51,363 bases of DNA from Mesotaenium endlicherianum (taxonomy: Eukaryota > Streptophyta > Zygnematophyceae > Zygnematales > Mesotaeniaceae). This document shows, one piece after another, positions 23,969 through 36,313 of the stretch. The DNA lies in contig WELA01000963.1 of assembly GCA_009602735.1 (NCBI GenBank), positions 38,754 through 90,116 on the forward strand, given 5' to 3'. The notes below the pieces were generated by a model. It saw only the letters and a program-made list of their open reading frames with translations. It made no database searches and had not been told where the DNA came from. Position 1 is the stretch's first letter, and every line of letters begins with the position of its first letter. The position numbers and the translations under genes were made by a program.

Positions 23969-26900
23969 ATGGGGGCGAGTGTAAGTCATGCAGCGGGTAT
24001 TCCTGCTCCTCCTCCAGCAGCTGTAGCACCTGTTCCTCCGCCTTTAGGTGGTCCTCCTGTTGGTCTCCAGCAGCTCGCCCCTACGATCGAAATAGAGAAA
24101 CCCAAGGAGGAGCCGAAGATTGATTATTCAGACTTACCTTGTCCCATTAAATATGAGGAGATCCAACGAGAAGCTCTTAGTGAGTACTTCCTCCTTCGAA
24201 ATATGTCCTGTTTACCTTCTACCACCGGCTTTCTTATGGGGAAAAGCTACTTTCGGCAGAGCATGTGTAGTAATATGTAACTCTTCCAAGATATAGGCAT
24301 TGAGAACATGAAAAATCTATGGGCTGCTTAAGTGGACGCTGATCGATTTTGGCCTCTAGAGATTGCCCAGGCATGACCTGCAGAAGCAGTACTATGTGCT
24401 TCATGACAGAGTTAGGAAGAAAGCTATATTATTCTTGTAGTGTTTGTTCTAGACATCCATCATTGCCTGGAAGTATGATGTCAATCCTTATCCTCCACGT
24501 AATCTCCTTGATCCTTGCAAGGCAGATGTTAGAAGATAGAGTTGTGAGATCAGATTAGATTCTCTGGTCAGCTTCTAAGTGCAAACTGGACCATGTGGGC
24601 ATTGTTGGAGCAGTGTCCTTGAAGCCTGAGCTCTTTGAGGGCCTTCGTTTTGATTTCAATAAGCCTCTTAACCCGAAGTTTTCACTCACTCACAGGTATT
24701 TCTCTAATGCACATTCCCTTCTTAGTTTCTTGGAAAATGTAGATACATATAGAGCATTTTTTCTCCAGTTTGTGCGGAGGGAGAATTTGAGTTTGTACTT
24801 GGTGTGACAAGAAATATGCATCTATTTGAATCAAAGTTGCTGCTCGATGGCTCTAGCAGTAGTTATATTTTGACAGGCTAATGACATGTTACCTGAAGGG
24901 GGGGGGGTTGTTCTGCTCTGCCAGCCTGTTCATGGGGTCCATGGAGGTGCCCTCACAAGGGGCACATGTCCTGAAGATCCCGAGTGCTACATACGAATTC
25001 GGAGCCAATGTTCTTGATCCTAAGGTGTGACATTGCTTAAACTCCCGTGGCAATAGGTCATCAGAAGAAAGCGTGGTCCCTTTGGAAGGTGTAAGTGGGG
25101 TTTATGTAGGTGCATCATATAGGCTATAATGTAATACATGACTGTCACGCCTTGTTTCACTATGAACTCAATACTTGCATGCTTAGCCAAGTTCTGAAAA
25201 CAAACCATCTGCTCATGGAGTTGACATTTTGATGTATTATTCAAACCCGTTATGTAGGTTCCTCCTGTCGCTCATCCATGATGTGCATGCTCCATAGGCC
25301 TCAAGTAGTGGCAACAGACATTCCACGCATGCCCTTAAAGAGACAAACTCATCCCTGTTGGTGTTGAGTGGAGACCAGATGATGTTGATCGGACGAGTCA
25401 TGACCGACGGAAGGCTGAGCGCTCGTGTCAACTACGCAGTCACAGAGAATCTGGCTGTCAAAGTCAATGCACAGGTTCGCTTCACCAAATCCTATGCACG
25501 CCTATGATGAAGCAAGCAGCTGTCACATGCTTGGGTTCTTCCAAATCAAGCTTCTGTGCTACCTTCTATGTCCTCTTCCAAATCTTATTTCAAAGGCCAC
25601 CCTTTCACAAGGGTGGCCAACAACAGAGGTGTTGGAGAGGACAAAAGGCCCTGAGCTTCATAAAATGTCACTACCTATGTAGGTCACGTGCTGTTTCCTT
25701 CTTGTTTTTGTGGGTGTGGCAACCAATTGATGCCCAGTTGGAGGCATGGTCGGAAATTGACTTCTGCACACGAAGGCAAAAGGCTGGGTGAGGTTATTCA
25801 GATTGTGTCTCATAGAGTCAGCTTGAGAAACTTTTTTGGAAAGAAGCTGCAGCTTGACCGCCCTCTGTTTCTGGAGGGGGCACTTGTGTGTTTTGGTGTG
25901 TTGACTGTAAACAGGCCAGTGGAGGCTGAGTAGTGGCACTAAGTATTTACTGTCATCTGTTGGTTTGGCCTTTGCAGCTGACGAACGAGCCCCACTTTTC
26001 CCAGGGCATGGTCCACTTTGACTACAGGGTATAACTTCCCGATCCTGTCATCACCTATGTCCCGCCTTTTTTGTTCCTGCAGTAGTCTGAGGTCCAACGA
26101 AAAGGCAGACGACTGCGTAAATGACGAGGTGTTTTGCCAGCTTGCAGGATAGATGCGGTATGCTCTGTGCATCGCAGCTGTAACGGAGGCCAGACGTTTA
26201 GTGCGTCTTTGTTGAGGTCATCTTGAGATAGTAACGATTGATATTATTCTGTGTGCCATGGATTTCTAGTGAGGGAGCTTCCAACATTCTCAGGACTTCA
26301 TTCTAGGGTTTAGGATCAGGTGAACTATGCGTAAGAATTAGTGCTACTCCTTTTGGGTTGTTTAAACCGCAACGCAAGCGTAGCGGACATGAGAATACGT
26401 ACTGAGTGCTGCTCTGTTTGTGCACACACGTGTGTGCGTGTTGCTGCCTGCAGGGCTCGGACTACCAAGCCCAGCTGCAGCTGGGCAACAACGCCTTCTA
26501 TGGGGCCAACTACATCCAGGTGGCCGCGCTGCCCCACTTTCTTTCTACTTCTCATTGGTGGTGTTCCTGATGCTCCTCTGCACCCTGTGTCTGAGTCCGC
26601 TGGTTAGTGCGAACAAGGGCATGGACTCTCGTAAACTTCTTGCTTGCGGCAACGTCTTCGGCATGTGATGAGAATGCAGCTTTCTTCGACTTGCTTTGCG
26701 GTCATTGTGTACAACATTTTTCACTCACACACACACAAACACACGCACGCATACACACACATACACGTGCTCGCGCGCACATGCGCACACGCAGCAGTAG
26801 TGGAAGTTGCTCCTTCTCTCTCTTTTCAGGCTCATATTGTCTTCCACCAAGGTTTGCAAGGGGAATTTTTGCGCTGCATCTGGCATCTGTCAGAACTTTC

Positions 26901-27677
26901 CTCTGACGTTGTGTTGAGGGCGTGCATTTGTGTGTCGGCAGAGTGTGACGCCCAAGCTGGCACTTGGAGGGGAGGCCTTCTGGCTGGGCCACCAACGGCG
27001 ATCGGGCGTCGGCTTTGCCGCCCGCTACAACGACGAGAAGTCGGTATGCACCTGCACACGTGCAGGCACATGCGTGCGCGCCCATGCACACGCACACATA
27101 CGCAATTACCCACGTAGGCTCTGTCATATACCTCTAAGTGCAGCTGGGCCCTTTTTGTGAGGGCACCTCCATGTATAAGCCTGTAGGATACTTAGGTGGG
27201 CACTTTCTATCAGTTTGACAACCTGGCCCTTCCTGAAGCAGGTTCCTTAGGGGATGACTTCCAGTCAGAGTGCAGGCTGACTGCTTGAGGCCTCGGTTGT
27301 CATGGTCGGAGGAAGGGGGCCAGAGGCTGTTTGCGGTACCGCTCGCGAGAGTTGACTGCTAAGAAAATAAGCAGGAGTCGTACTTTTCGTCAAAATGGTG
27401 CAAGTCTAACCTCATCATTGGTTGCTCCTGTAGCAGCTGGTGGGGTTTAGAGGGCGTCCTACGATGCTGTGACTTGGCCCTCAGGCTCGCTGGGAAGCTT
27501 GCCGTGGAAGGCACAGATGAACCTGGCCATCATTGCAACGCCTCTGTAACATCTTGAAGCTGCCACTTAACTGAAATCTAGCAGTGTCCTTCCTGGCTGT
27601 GGGCCAGTGGCGAGCAAACCACACGCCCCTTGATGCCCTCCGGCCACTGTGCATGGTAGCTCGTGAGCTCATGCTTG

Positions 27678-27723
<46 letters not shown>

Positions 27724-30538
27724 CGTGTGCAGATAGCAACGGGACAAGTGGCAAGCACGGGATTGGTGGCTCTCACGTACGTCCAAAGAGTATCCGAAAA
27801 GGTGAGCAGATCTGGCTCTCAGTCACGTCCAGCCTCCAGGTCAGTGGACGTGCCTTACTGTGATGGTGATTGGAAATTGCAGGATAGAAAGCTGGAAGAT
27901 ACACAGGGCGCTCTATATCTCTGCATACTGTCCAGCATATACAAGCGGCTGTAGGCTGGGATCACACAGCACATGGGAAAGAGGTGTAAGGTGCATAAAA
28001 AGAGGGGGTGACATTCAACCTGTGGAAGCAAGGGGGGGGGGAGGGGGGGGGGAGAGAAGGGGAGAGGAGGTACGGGGTTCAAAGCTGCGGGAACTAGTTG
28101 GGTTGAGCTGTTGGCTCACGTGGCAAGGCTGGGGAGCGAGCAACCCGAGGCATCTGCCGCTGTGTGTGAGCCTCGCTGCTTTACCACCACAACCATGCCT
28201 CGAGGGTGTCGGAACATGTTTGCATTTCGGCGTCCGTCATTGCACGTCCTCTCATGCTGGAGTTGGCAATGCCAATTATGCCAAAGATTGCAAAAGCAGC
28301 GGTCGCGGCAGCAGCAGTGGGCTGGCAGTGTTGTTGCCGGTGTGGAGGAGGCAGTGGGCCCACAGCGAGGCCGTGGCTAGCAGGCACACCTGATGCCCAA
28401 GTGTGGGGCTGGGAGGGTCTTGTACTGCTTGGCAGGTGTCATTGGCAGCCGACTTCAACTACAACTGGAATAGCAACGAGGCCACAACGAGCGTAGGCTA
28501 CGACTACATCCTTCGCCAGGTACGCACCTCCCCCTTCCTTCTCCCCCTTCTTCCCCCCTCAGCTCCGGGGGCTCTGTGCAACACAAATGTTCTGGCAGGC
28601 CTTTTGCACGTGGCATTCATCCAATGCAACCCAGGGGAAGGGATGTCCTCTGCTCCGCTTGTAGAATCGTTTCAAGCGCCCAAACTCAACGCCAGTCCTC
28701 AGCCATATGTGCGGGTGGCAATTGCCGCCGATCAGACCCCCGAAAAGGACATTGCCATCATTGTGGTGCTTAGGTGCCCGGGAAAGAATTTAAGATGAAC
28801 GGCTCGTGAGGATCTGGGACTATCGACTGAATCATGAACCACCTGGAAGAGGTGCTCTAGTGATTTAGGGGTGCCGTGGAGCAGTTAGTTGGGTGGCAGA
28901 TGTTGTCTTCCTGGGCTGGGAAACATGTGAGGGGAGGTCAAAGAGCCGTGAGATTACAAGAAGCTTTCGGGTACTGATTGGGGCAACCGAGAGGGGATTA
29001 GATTGAGGTCTGCCTCTTCTTAACAAGGAGCCACTCATGACTGCACCTCTTGCCTGTGACAATTTTGCAACATTTGCGAGAGGCCCACGTGTCATGTTGC
29101 TCTCCTGTCATAGCAATCACTTGAAATGATTTAGTTTTGGTGTACTTTACATGTGGGCCATAGCACGACATCTGAGCCCTTCGCACGAACTCGCCCCCCA
29201 ACAGACGTGCACGAAAGCTGTGGAACGATCCGTCTTCATCTGCGCCGCGACACAGTCTCCAGAATACTGAGGAGGACGAGGCTGCAAGTGCTGCAGTAGA
29301 GCCGTTTGTTCTTTTGGTTGGGCTCTTCCTACAGGCAAGGCGCAACTGTTGTCATTGACCACTCCAGCCCCTGGTTCTGCCTGGAATACTCTTCGCTGAA
29401 CACGCCACGACCACTGAAGTGCTGCGTGGTCACTGAGGCCGACAGCTGTCAAGATCCATTTATCTGACCGGAGCGCGTTCCTACCTCTCTCTGTGTGTGC
29501 CACGTCGGCAGTGCCGGTTGAGGGGCAGGATTGACACCGGCGGAGTGGTGGCGGCATTCTTGGAAGAGCGCCTCAACGCCGGCGTCAACCTCATCTTCTC
29601 GGCCGAGGTACTCGCTGCTCGCTTGGGCTCTCCTTCTCCTCTCTCAGGCTGTCGACTCGTAACCTTGTAAATATCAGAAAGCAGCAGTGGTGCTGCAGTC
29701 TCCCGTCTACCCGGACAAAAAAGTTGGGGCCACAAAAGGCAGGCTGCTATGGCGAGTGAGATGACTAGCACGCAGCTGACCTGCACTGCACTTTACAGCA
29801 GTCAGCTGTGTTCCAGAGGGGACTGCGAGTGTCCAGCTTCCAGCTGCGGTGAAGCGGCAGGTGTCTAAGTAAAAGCGAGGGGTGGAGGGGGAAGAGAGGA
29901 AGGGGGGAGGGAGACAGCGGCACTGCAAGAGCAGCAGACTAGCTAGCCTGGCCGACAGTTATATCTGGAGTGAGGAGCTGGATTAATGTCGTTGAAAATG
30001 GTGCGGGCAACTGCCGGGTGTTCACGTGCAGCACGCATACCACCTATGTTTATACATGACATACTAAACTCCTCGTCTTATAGTGTGTGTGTGTGTGTGT
30101 CATGCGTGCATGTGCTGATACCATCAGTACAGCCTTTTTTCAGTGATATGAACAAGTTTGCCCCAAGAGGAACTCGTCTTCTCGCGAAATGATTGGTGGC
30201 CCTTCTTGCACAATATTTTGTGGGTGTTTTATATTTGGACAAAGAGGGGCCCCGAACAACCGTAGTCCTGGGTTGGGGTGTCATGACTCTTATACAAGCC
30301 TTACTTTACCATTTTTGGGTCTCCTTGTTGTAGATGTATGGACGAGTTGCCCCCCTGGTATATGTGTATTGACAGCGGTTCAGGTGTGCTTCGTTTATAA
30401 TGTTCTGTCTTATCTTTCATGGCCCCTAAGTTGCATTTTTTCTGCTACACTCTCATCTTCTTTGCACTTCTGTGTGTGCAGGTTGATCACTGGAAGAAAG
30501 ACTACAAGTTTGGTTTCGGCATGACCGTCGGCGAATGA
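23969..30538 (+). CDS. TOM40: Mitochondrial import receptor subunit TOM40
   Basis: Eleven coding exons: 23969-24179, 24614-24695, 24925-25024, 25379-25474, 25978-26028, 26454-26519, 26942-27043, 27733-27801, 28436-28519, 29512-29607 and 30482-30538 (TGA). All have GT/AG borders and matching phases, and total 1014 nt (337 residues). The product is the beta-barrel pore of the TOM complex in the outer mitochondrial membrane, through which nuclear-encoded precursors pass (Porin_3 superfamily). Plant-TOM40 signatures occur in order: LPCPIKYEEIQREALMSLKP, ELFEGLRFDFNKPLNPKFSL, YEFGANVLDPKMMLIGRV, HFSQGMVHFDYRGSDYQ, LGNNAFYGANYIQ, LALGGEAFWLGHQRRSGVGF, ATGQVASTGLVALTYVQRVS, SVGYDYILRQCRLRGRID, LEERLNAGVNLIFSAEVDHW and YKFGFGMTVGE at the C-terminus. 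The N-terminus is somewhat longer than usual and Pro-rich, as is typical of the disordered cytosolic or intermembrane segment of TOM40. Introns carry several microsatellites. Confidence 0.97.
26725..26795. repeat. (CA)n / alternating purine-pyrimidine tract
   Basis: CACACACA with interspersed ACGCACGC and GCTCGCGCGCAC in TOM40 intron 6. A microsatellite with Z-DNA potential. Confidence 0.8.
27681..27722. repeat. (CTG)14 beside a splice acceptor
   Basis: An uninterrupted run of 14 CTG triplets in TOM40 intron 7. It ends 10 bp before the acceptor of exon 8 (27733), so it occupies the polypyrimidine and branch-point zone. Confidence 0.95.
28030..28075. repeat. G-rich tract in TOM40 intron 8
   Basis: Runs of about 10 and 9 G separated by single A, followed by GAGAGAAGGGGAGAGGAGG. 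The tract is on the sense strand, so the pre-mRNA could form a G-quadruplex. Confidence 0.75.
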
Positions 30539-33500
30539 TTGAACCTCGTGTGGTGTCTTTGCTGAGTACGGCCGGACACAGATCTTATATGGGGTGCTTC
30601 AGATCTTTGTGTTTGTAGCCTGTGGAGTCTCGGTCTTTCTTCTATCTTAAAAGCATCTAGGGATAGAGGGTCATCGCGTGCCGGGGTCAATATCTCATGA
30701 TAACAATTATGGTTTGCTGTGGAGGGCATGGCACATGTACTTCCGAGAAACACAAGCATGCAGTTTACGCATCTCATGTCTTGTCTGATCTTTAATTACA
30801 GGATCTTTGTTCCACCTTGTATTGTATTGCACGGACAACTCAGGAAATTGGTGTTGGAATGGAGCAGAAAATTGGTACCTTCTTTGTTGATCCGATGCAT
30901 CCTCAATTGGTGCCAGGCCCTGGGTTGCTCCTTGTCTGCTGACCAGCAAGTCAAGATTTTCAAATTAACCCCATTGTGAATAACTGCTTGTTTTCCTGAC
31001 ACAAGTGGGTTGTGGATCACTAGGAGTGGAAAAAAGGAAATCAGCTTTGGGTACGAGCACCAAGGTCGGGTGCCATGTTGGCCTCTACATGCTCCTTCCC
31101 AACACTGTTGACAATGGTGAAAAATCCACCGCTGAGTAGCTTTGAGAACTTTTGAGAGAGACGTCATGAGCTTTTATGGCATGTCTTCTTGCTTGTATGC
31201 ATGAAGCCCCCGGTCTCAAGACTGGTCCGAGTTATGTCCTTGAGCCTAAGCTGTTGCATCGATGCATCAAGGGGTTAAGGCGTGTCTGTACACCACCAGA
31301 AAATGTTTTGGGGGAATGTGAGAAAGAAAACTGTTCTCAACTGTCGCCTCCAACATTGCAAAGGGAATAGTTTCAAACTAGTGGGGCCCATAATTGCTAG
31401 TATCTTCCCAGACACAGCGAAGCTGGCGTCTCTCTGCTGTCACTGGCGTGGGGAAGGAAAGCTGTGTAGGATCCATTTTTAAAAGGTGTCTTTCCCTGAT
31501 CACAAAGATTGGCAGACAGCTCGACTGTGTGAGTGCAGCACCAAAATAAAGCCGTCACATCTGATATTACCCGTCCCTCTTCCTTACGGGGGCCTAGGAC
31601 TTCTGGATTTTTCCACATGTCCCTGGCCCTTTAGAAGTGACCACATATCTCTTGGCACAACAGCTGTACTGATTGTGAACAGGGTGACGACAGACTTGAA
31701 GCATTGCACACAGCCCATATTGCTACTGGTTAAAATGTGCGGGAGTCAAGGTGGAGAGCAGCCACTAGATGTTTCAAAGTAAGATAACTATTTCCACACG
31801 AGCATTCTACATTGCACAAGTGGAAGTGAATAGCACGCTCCTTTCCTGGCATGCAGGTTGTCGTGCAATATGAGATCTTTAAGTTGTACACGAGAAACGC
31901 AAACTACCAGAGTCGACCTTAGAATGTTCCAACAGCAGGTGCATAAATTATACGGCCCCAGCCCCCTCTCTCTATGGCTCAGCAGCACTGCACGTCACCA
32001 GGCGTGGTGTGTGCTGCTGCTGATACAGATTGCTGCACACGAACAAGAAGCAGACCTTGTCAGTGGCGTCAGCAACACTAGTAACGAGGCAGACACAGCT
32101 GTAGCTGAAGCGGTAGCACTAGCACCACTGCGAGAACAAACTATCTCCCCATCTCCCCTCCCGCTACCCAGCATCTCCCTCTTCCCGCCCTCACTCCTGC
32201 TCGCCGGCCCCCCCATTGTCCCATCTCTCCCTTCCACCTCCCTCTTGCTCACCTTCTCCCTCTTGCCCACTCCCTCTCTTGCTCCCTCTCCCTCTCACCC
32301 ACTATCTTCCCTTTCCTCTACCTCTCCCTCTCGCTCACCCTCCACCCTCTCTCTCCCCCTTGCTCCCTCCCTTGATATCTCCCTGGCTCGCCCCTACACA
32401 CTCACACACATCGTAGCAGCACATCTCATGCCATGCTCGAAGTATGTAGCAAACCCACTCCAGAATACGCAAGTCATCACTTAATCTGATACCTAGGCTG
32501 GGCCAAATGTAAGAGATGGATTGACCTACAAGATCGCAAACTTGAGAGCCATACCATGCAGACAGACAAAGGCGACACATCAAAGGCGGGACAAGCTTAA
32601 ATACGCCGCGCATGCCGAGCAGTACACCTCTCTTCACACATGACAGATGCAGCGGGGTGCTCCACACTGTCCAGCTCGAAGAAACATGCAAAAAGTGGGG
32701 GGGAGAGAATTGCTCACCCAGCGTTGGAAGAAGGACAAGCAGGCTGGCGTCCTGCGCATAGATGCTGAGCCCGCATTCACTTCTCTGTCACGATGGCTCC
32801 CACATCCCTGCATGATACACACACCAGGCATTTACAAGGACCATCAGCATGCTTCTGCATAGTGCCGTGCTTTGTTTCTCTACGTGAGAGGGTCATGACT
32901 TGTTGCACACATATGTTTTTAACATTCACCAATGGCATGTCTATTACTTGGCGACAAGTTGTAGAAAGGTGAACGGAGAGGACCATAAGGCAAAGGGCAG
33001 AGAGCAGTGGAGATAGGCTGTCAAAGAGGGAAACATGCAGCAGCACGAGCAAGCTAGAAAGACGAGACATGGATTGTCCTTTGGCCCACTCACTTGACCC
33101 TAGCTGGCAAATTATACTGGAAAGGCAAAGGAAAAGGATCCTATGAGAGGATGGCCACATCACATGTGTCATCTGAACCCACGTCAAATTACCACAACAG
33201 ACGCTAAGAAGCTCCTCACTCGCCACTAAAAGCACAGCAGCAGCAGCTACCTCACAGCAGCGAGGAGTAATTACTACTGACCAGTGACCAGCCTCCCTTC
33301 AAGTGTCAGGGTGGGTAGGAGGAGAGTGTTCGCGAAACACGTGGGATGCCTGAGAAGGAGCACCCACTATCACTTCCAGTAACTAGCAGTCATGTGTTTA
33401 GGGTTCTATGCTGAGGGACGTAATAGAATCTCAAGGGTTCTGAACAATACTTTCTGTGCGCGACTGTGTTGTGGGGCCTGAGAGGAAGTATTTCTGTAGC

Positions 33501-33558
33501 ATGCTAACGAATTCGGTTAAGTGAGGTATGACCAGCAACCTTTTTGATATGGGCAACT
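30539..33558. other. Spacer between TOM40 and the mTERF gene
   Basis: The left part should hold the TOM40 3'UTR. About 32145-32385 is a CT-rich tract of repeated CTCCCTCTC-like units that creates an artificial Ser/Pro/Leu ORF. No supported gene was found. Confidence 0.4.
32145..32385. repeat. CT-rich low-complexity tract
   Basis: About 240 bp of degenerate CTCCCTCTCCC repeats on the plus strand, lying between TOM40 and the mTERF gene. Confidence 0.75.
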
Positions 33559-34839
33559 TCACCTGTCAGCGGGGTCGTGTGTCATGCCATAGAATTGTGC
33601 CTCGCACGCCATGAACATAGTGTTCAAGCTGTACTTGTCTTTGTCCCCTCGTGCCCTCACAGCATTGAAACGAGGTCTCATTCTTCTTTCCAGGGAGGCA
33701 AAAAGCACGTGGGGAGCATCCACCACATCCCTGATATCCCTACCCATTTCTTTTTCCACAAAGTCGAGCTTCTCCCTGACATTCGCCCAACTGAGCTGCA
33801 AGATTCCTGGCTGCTTTTGAAACATAAAAAGTACATTCTGCTCTCCAAAAAGCTGGACAAGGCCCTGGTAGGTTTCCTGCAGAGTCTTCTTTTTCATTCC
33901 TATCAGACGAGGGTACCGAGATACTGCTAGACCTACATTGTCCGCTCCTAACACATCTTTCAGGCCATTGAGTTTTACCGGAAGAGTGTCCAGGCTATAT
34001 GTCAAAAACCTCGGTTGCCTCTCGATAACCGTACCAAAATTTTCTACTCCCACCTCTGCGAGGTGTTCCAGCTTTGCTTGTATCATTGACAACCCCATTC
34101 CTAGAATTTCTGGGCACTTCTCAAGTACCTTGCCTAAATTCCTCACTTGAAGCGTCTCCGAGAGATAATGGCAAACTTCTGTAATTTGCTGTTCATCAAC
34201 AGTGAAGATTCGAGGGCTTGTACATGCTGCCCCAATAATGTTTTCAATGCTGAGACCATGCCTCTGGAACTGTTTCAACTTAGGAATAAGTTCAACAGTG
34301 CAAATTGAACTGTAACCATTAAAAACAGTGGCCACTTCCTTGTGACCAAATCCAAGGGCCAGTAACAGCCTGATGTTCACTCTACCTTCATTACCAGGAT
34401 AGAATTTAGAAGTTCGTCCACTCAACATACTTTCGACTGCCTCAATGTCCTCGGCTTCAACAGGCCTCAGTGTGTACACAAACTCATCGTTGGAATAATT
34501 CATTACAGTTTCATCAGAATGTAAATGTTCTGAAACGCAGCCTCTATAGTCATTTCCCTTGTCGTCTGCAAGCACTCTGACAGCCCTCACAAATGCGACT
34601 CTAAGAGTGCCAGCAGAAGGCAGTGTAGTACGTAAGCTACAGGCGCGACGTTGCGACCAGCCGGGATTGACTTCACTTCCCCTTTGTGGGCCATTACAGC
34701 TGGGCAGAGTCACGTAAGAGCTACGAAAAGGACCATCACAACTCTGGACTGAGAACAAGGGCTGATGAAAGACGGATACACTGGCCATTTCAGTAATCGA
34801 CGCCAAGCACTGAAGGGCTCTCAGAAGTGTGTCGAACAA
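33559..34839 (-). CDS. mTERF-family organellar protein
   Basis: A single uninterrupted ORF of 426 codons, unlike the intron-rich neighbours. Residues from about 130 to 390 carry the helical mTERF repeats with their characteristic Pro-containing motifs: SPRIF, CPEILGM, QPRFLTYS, YPRLIGM and QPGILQLS, spaced about 35 residues apart, plus LLALGFGHKEV and LAEVGVENFG. mTERF proteins bind organellar nucleic acids and act in transcription, splicing or translation in chloroplasts or mitochondria. The first ~100 residues are Ser/Arg-rich and lack repeats, fitting an organellar targeting sequence. The in-frame Met at residue 18 (MASVSVFHQPLF) gives a more typical transit peptide and may be the true start. 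Which organelle and which RNA or DNA target cannot be told from the sequence. Confidence 0.9.
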   Translation of the reverse strand: MFDTLLRALQCLASITEMASVSVFHQPLFSVQSCDGPFRSSYVTLPSCNGPQRGSEVNPGWSQRRACSLRTTLPSAGTLRVAFVRAVRVLADDKGNDYRGCVSEHLHSDETVMNYSNDEFVYTLRPVEAEDIEAVESMLSGRTSKFYPGNEGRVNIRLLLALGFGHKEVATVFNGYSSICTVELIPKLKQFQRHGLSIENIIGAACTSPRIFTVDEQQITEVCHYLSETLQVRNLGKVLEKCPEILGMGLSMIQAKLEHLAEVGVENFGTVIERQPRFLTYSLDTLPVKLNGLKDVLGADNVGLAVSRYPRLIGMKKKTLQETYQGLVQLFGEQNVLFMFQKQPGILQLSWANVREKLDFVEKEMGRDIRDVVDAPHVLFASLERRMRPRFNAVRARGDKDKYSLNTMFMACEAQFYGMTHDPADR

Positions 34840-35704
34840 TATACGAGAAAAAACCTAATCCCTTTCACCAACTGTTGGGGTGAACGGAAAAGCCATAAGC
34901 ACCCCGCTAGAAGTTGCTCAGACCAACTTTGATGACAAATTGTGACCTCCTGTAGACTTCCTTAAGAGCATACGACCTTCGTGGCTTGATACTGCGAGCA
35001 ACTACTGCACGAGAGCATGGTGCACAGAGCAGCGGCTGATTGCAGAGCTGCTGAATGTTTTGGCCGGAAGCAGAGACGACCAAAAAACGCGAACTTCCGA
35101 TCTTTAGCATACGCTAGGTGGCAAAGCTGGGCAACAACCAGCAACAACCAGGCAACAACTTGCAAATCGGGCACAGTTGACCAGCGTCAGTACTGGGTAC
35201 ACCCTGAGAATGGGCAAGGGGGAAAACGGCCGTTTCGAGGCCGTTAAGTAAGGCCGGTATGTCGTTTCATACTTTTTTTAGAAGTCGGAAAACATCCGAA
35301 AAAATCTGCACTTTGTCTGGCAGCATCCCGTAGCCAAAAGTAGGAAAACCTACTTTCTCTCGAAAATGTATTACCAACCTTGAATTAAGTGGATTTTCCC
35401 ACCTTTCAACAAGGTGGGTTTTCCAACCTTTCAACCAGGTGGGTTTTCCAACCTTTCAACCAGGTGGGTTTTGACCTCATGCCATTCACGTGCATGCCAA
35501 TTTGGAGCTTCCAATCTAAAATCATATTTATTGATAAAATTGGTACAGGCATTAAAACCCTAGATAAAATATGAGATCCCAATGTTAATAAACTTTGTAC
35601 CTCAATAGCCACCTAATAAAAATGTAAGAGCTAAGCTCTACCTCACAAGCATGACGATAACCAAGTCTGTCCTACATCTCAGCGTCTAGGAGCTCATTAT
35701 CCAG
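34840..35704. other. Spacer upstream of the mTERF gene
   Basis: Should contain the mTERF promoter and 5'UTR. Short minus-strand ORFs here are not convincing. It contains CAGCAACAAC repeats near 35138-35160 and a 25-bp tandem repeat at about 35390-35475. Confidence 0.4.
35390..35475. repeat. 25-bp tandem repeat, about 3.3 copies
   Basis: The unit GTGGGTTTTCCAACCTTTCA (plus ACCAG) recurs with a strict period of 25 bp (GGT at 35413, 35438 and 35463); the first copy is slightly diverged. Confidence 0.9.
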
Positions 35705-36229
35705 CTACAGAGGATGCAACCACCTCGTGGAAGTGCCTCTACAACCTCTCATTCGCCTCATTCTCCTTGCAAAAACAAACACATAATGTAACTCGTCCGT
35801 TAAATAAAACAAAGACTTACAGTTGAAAGCACCACCCAAAGAGGGATAGACACGACGTGGTGGAGAGAGACAGAGGGACATGGAAAGGAAAAGGAGAGGA
35901 GAGAGAAAGAGCGCATGGGCACACACGGACAGCCAGCCAGCTACAGGTCCCCACACACTGCCACGAGGTGACCACCTCGCCGCACATGACCTCTGCCCCA
36001 GGCCTTGCCATCCCATCCACGCACGCACATCTTGTGAGCATGCAACCACACGCGTGCGCATGCACAGGGAGAAAGGAGGTACAAGAGAGAGCCGCTTGCC
36101 CAACACCCCATACACCTGCCCCAGCGTGTCCGCCGTCGTGGTCACCTGTGCCTTCAGCACGCCGCGCACACGTGAATAGACGGTAATAGAAAGAGCAGAG
36201 CGCTTGCACACAAGTGCATGCAAACTCTC

Positions 36230-36313
<84 letters not shown>

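Noticed and set aside
31858-32484. 208-codon Ser/Pro/Leu ORF
   Set aside because: Generated by the CT-rich low-complexity tract; no domain or start context support.
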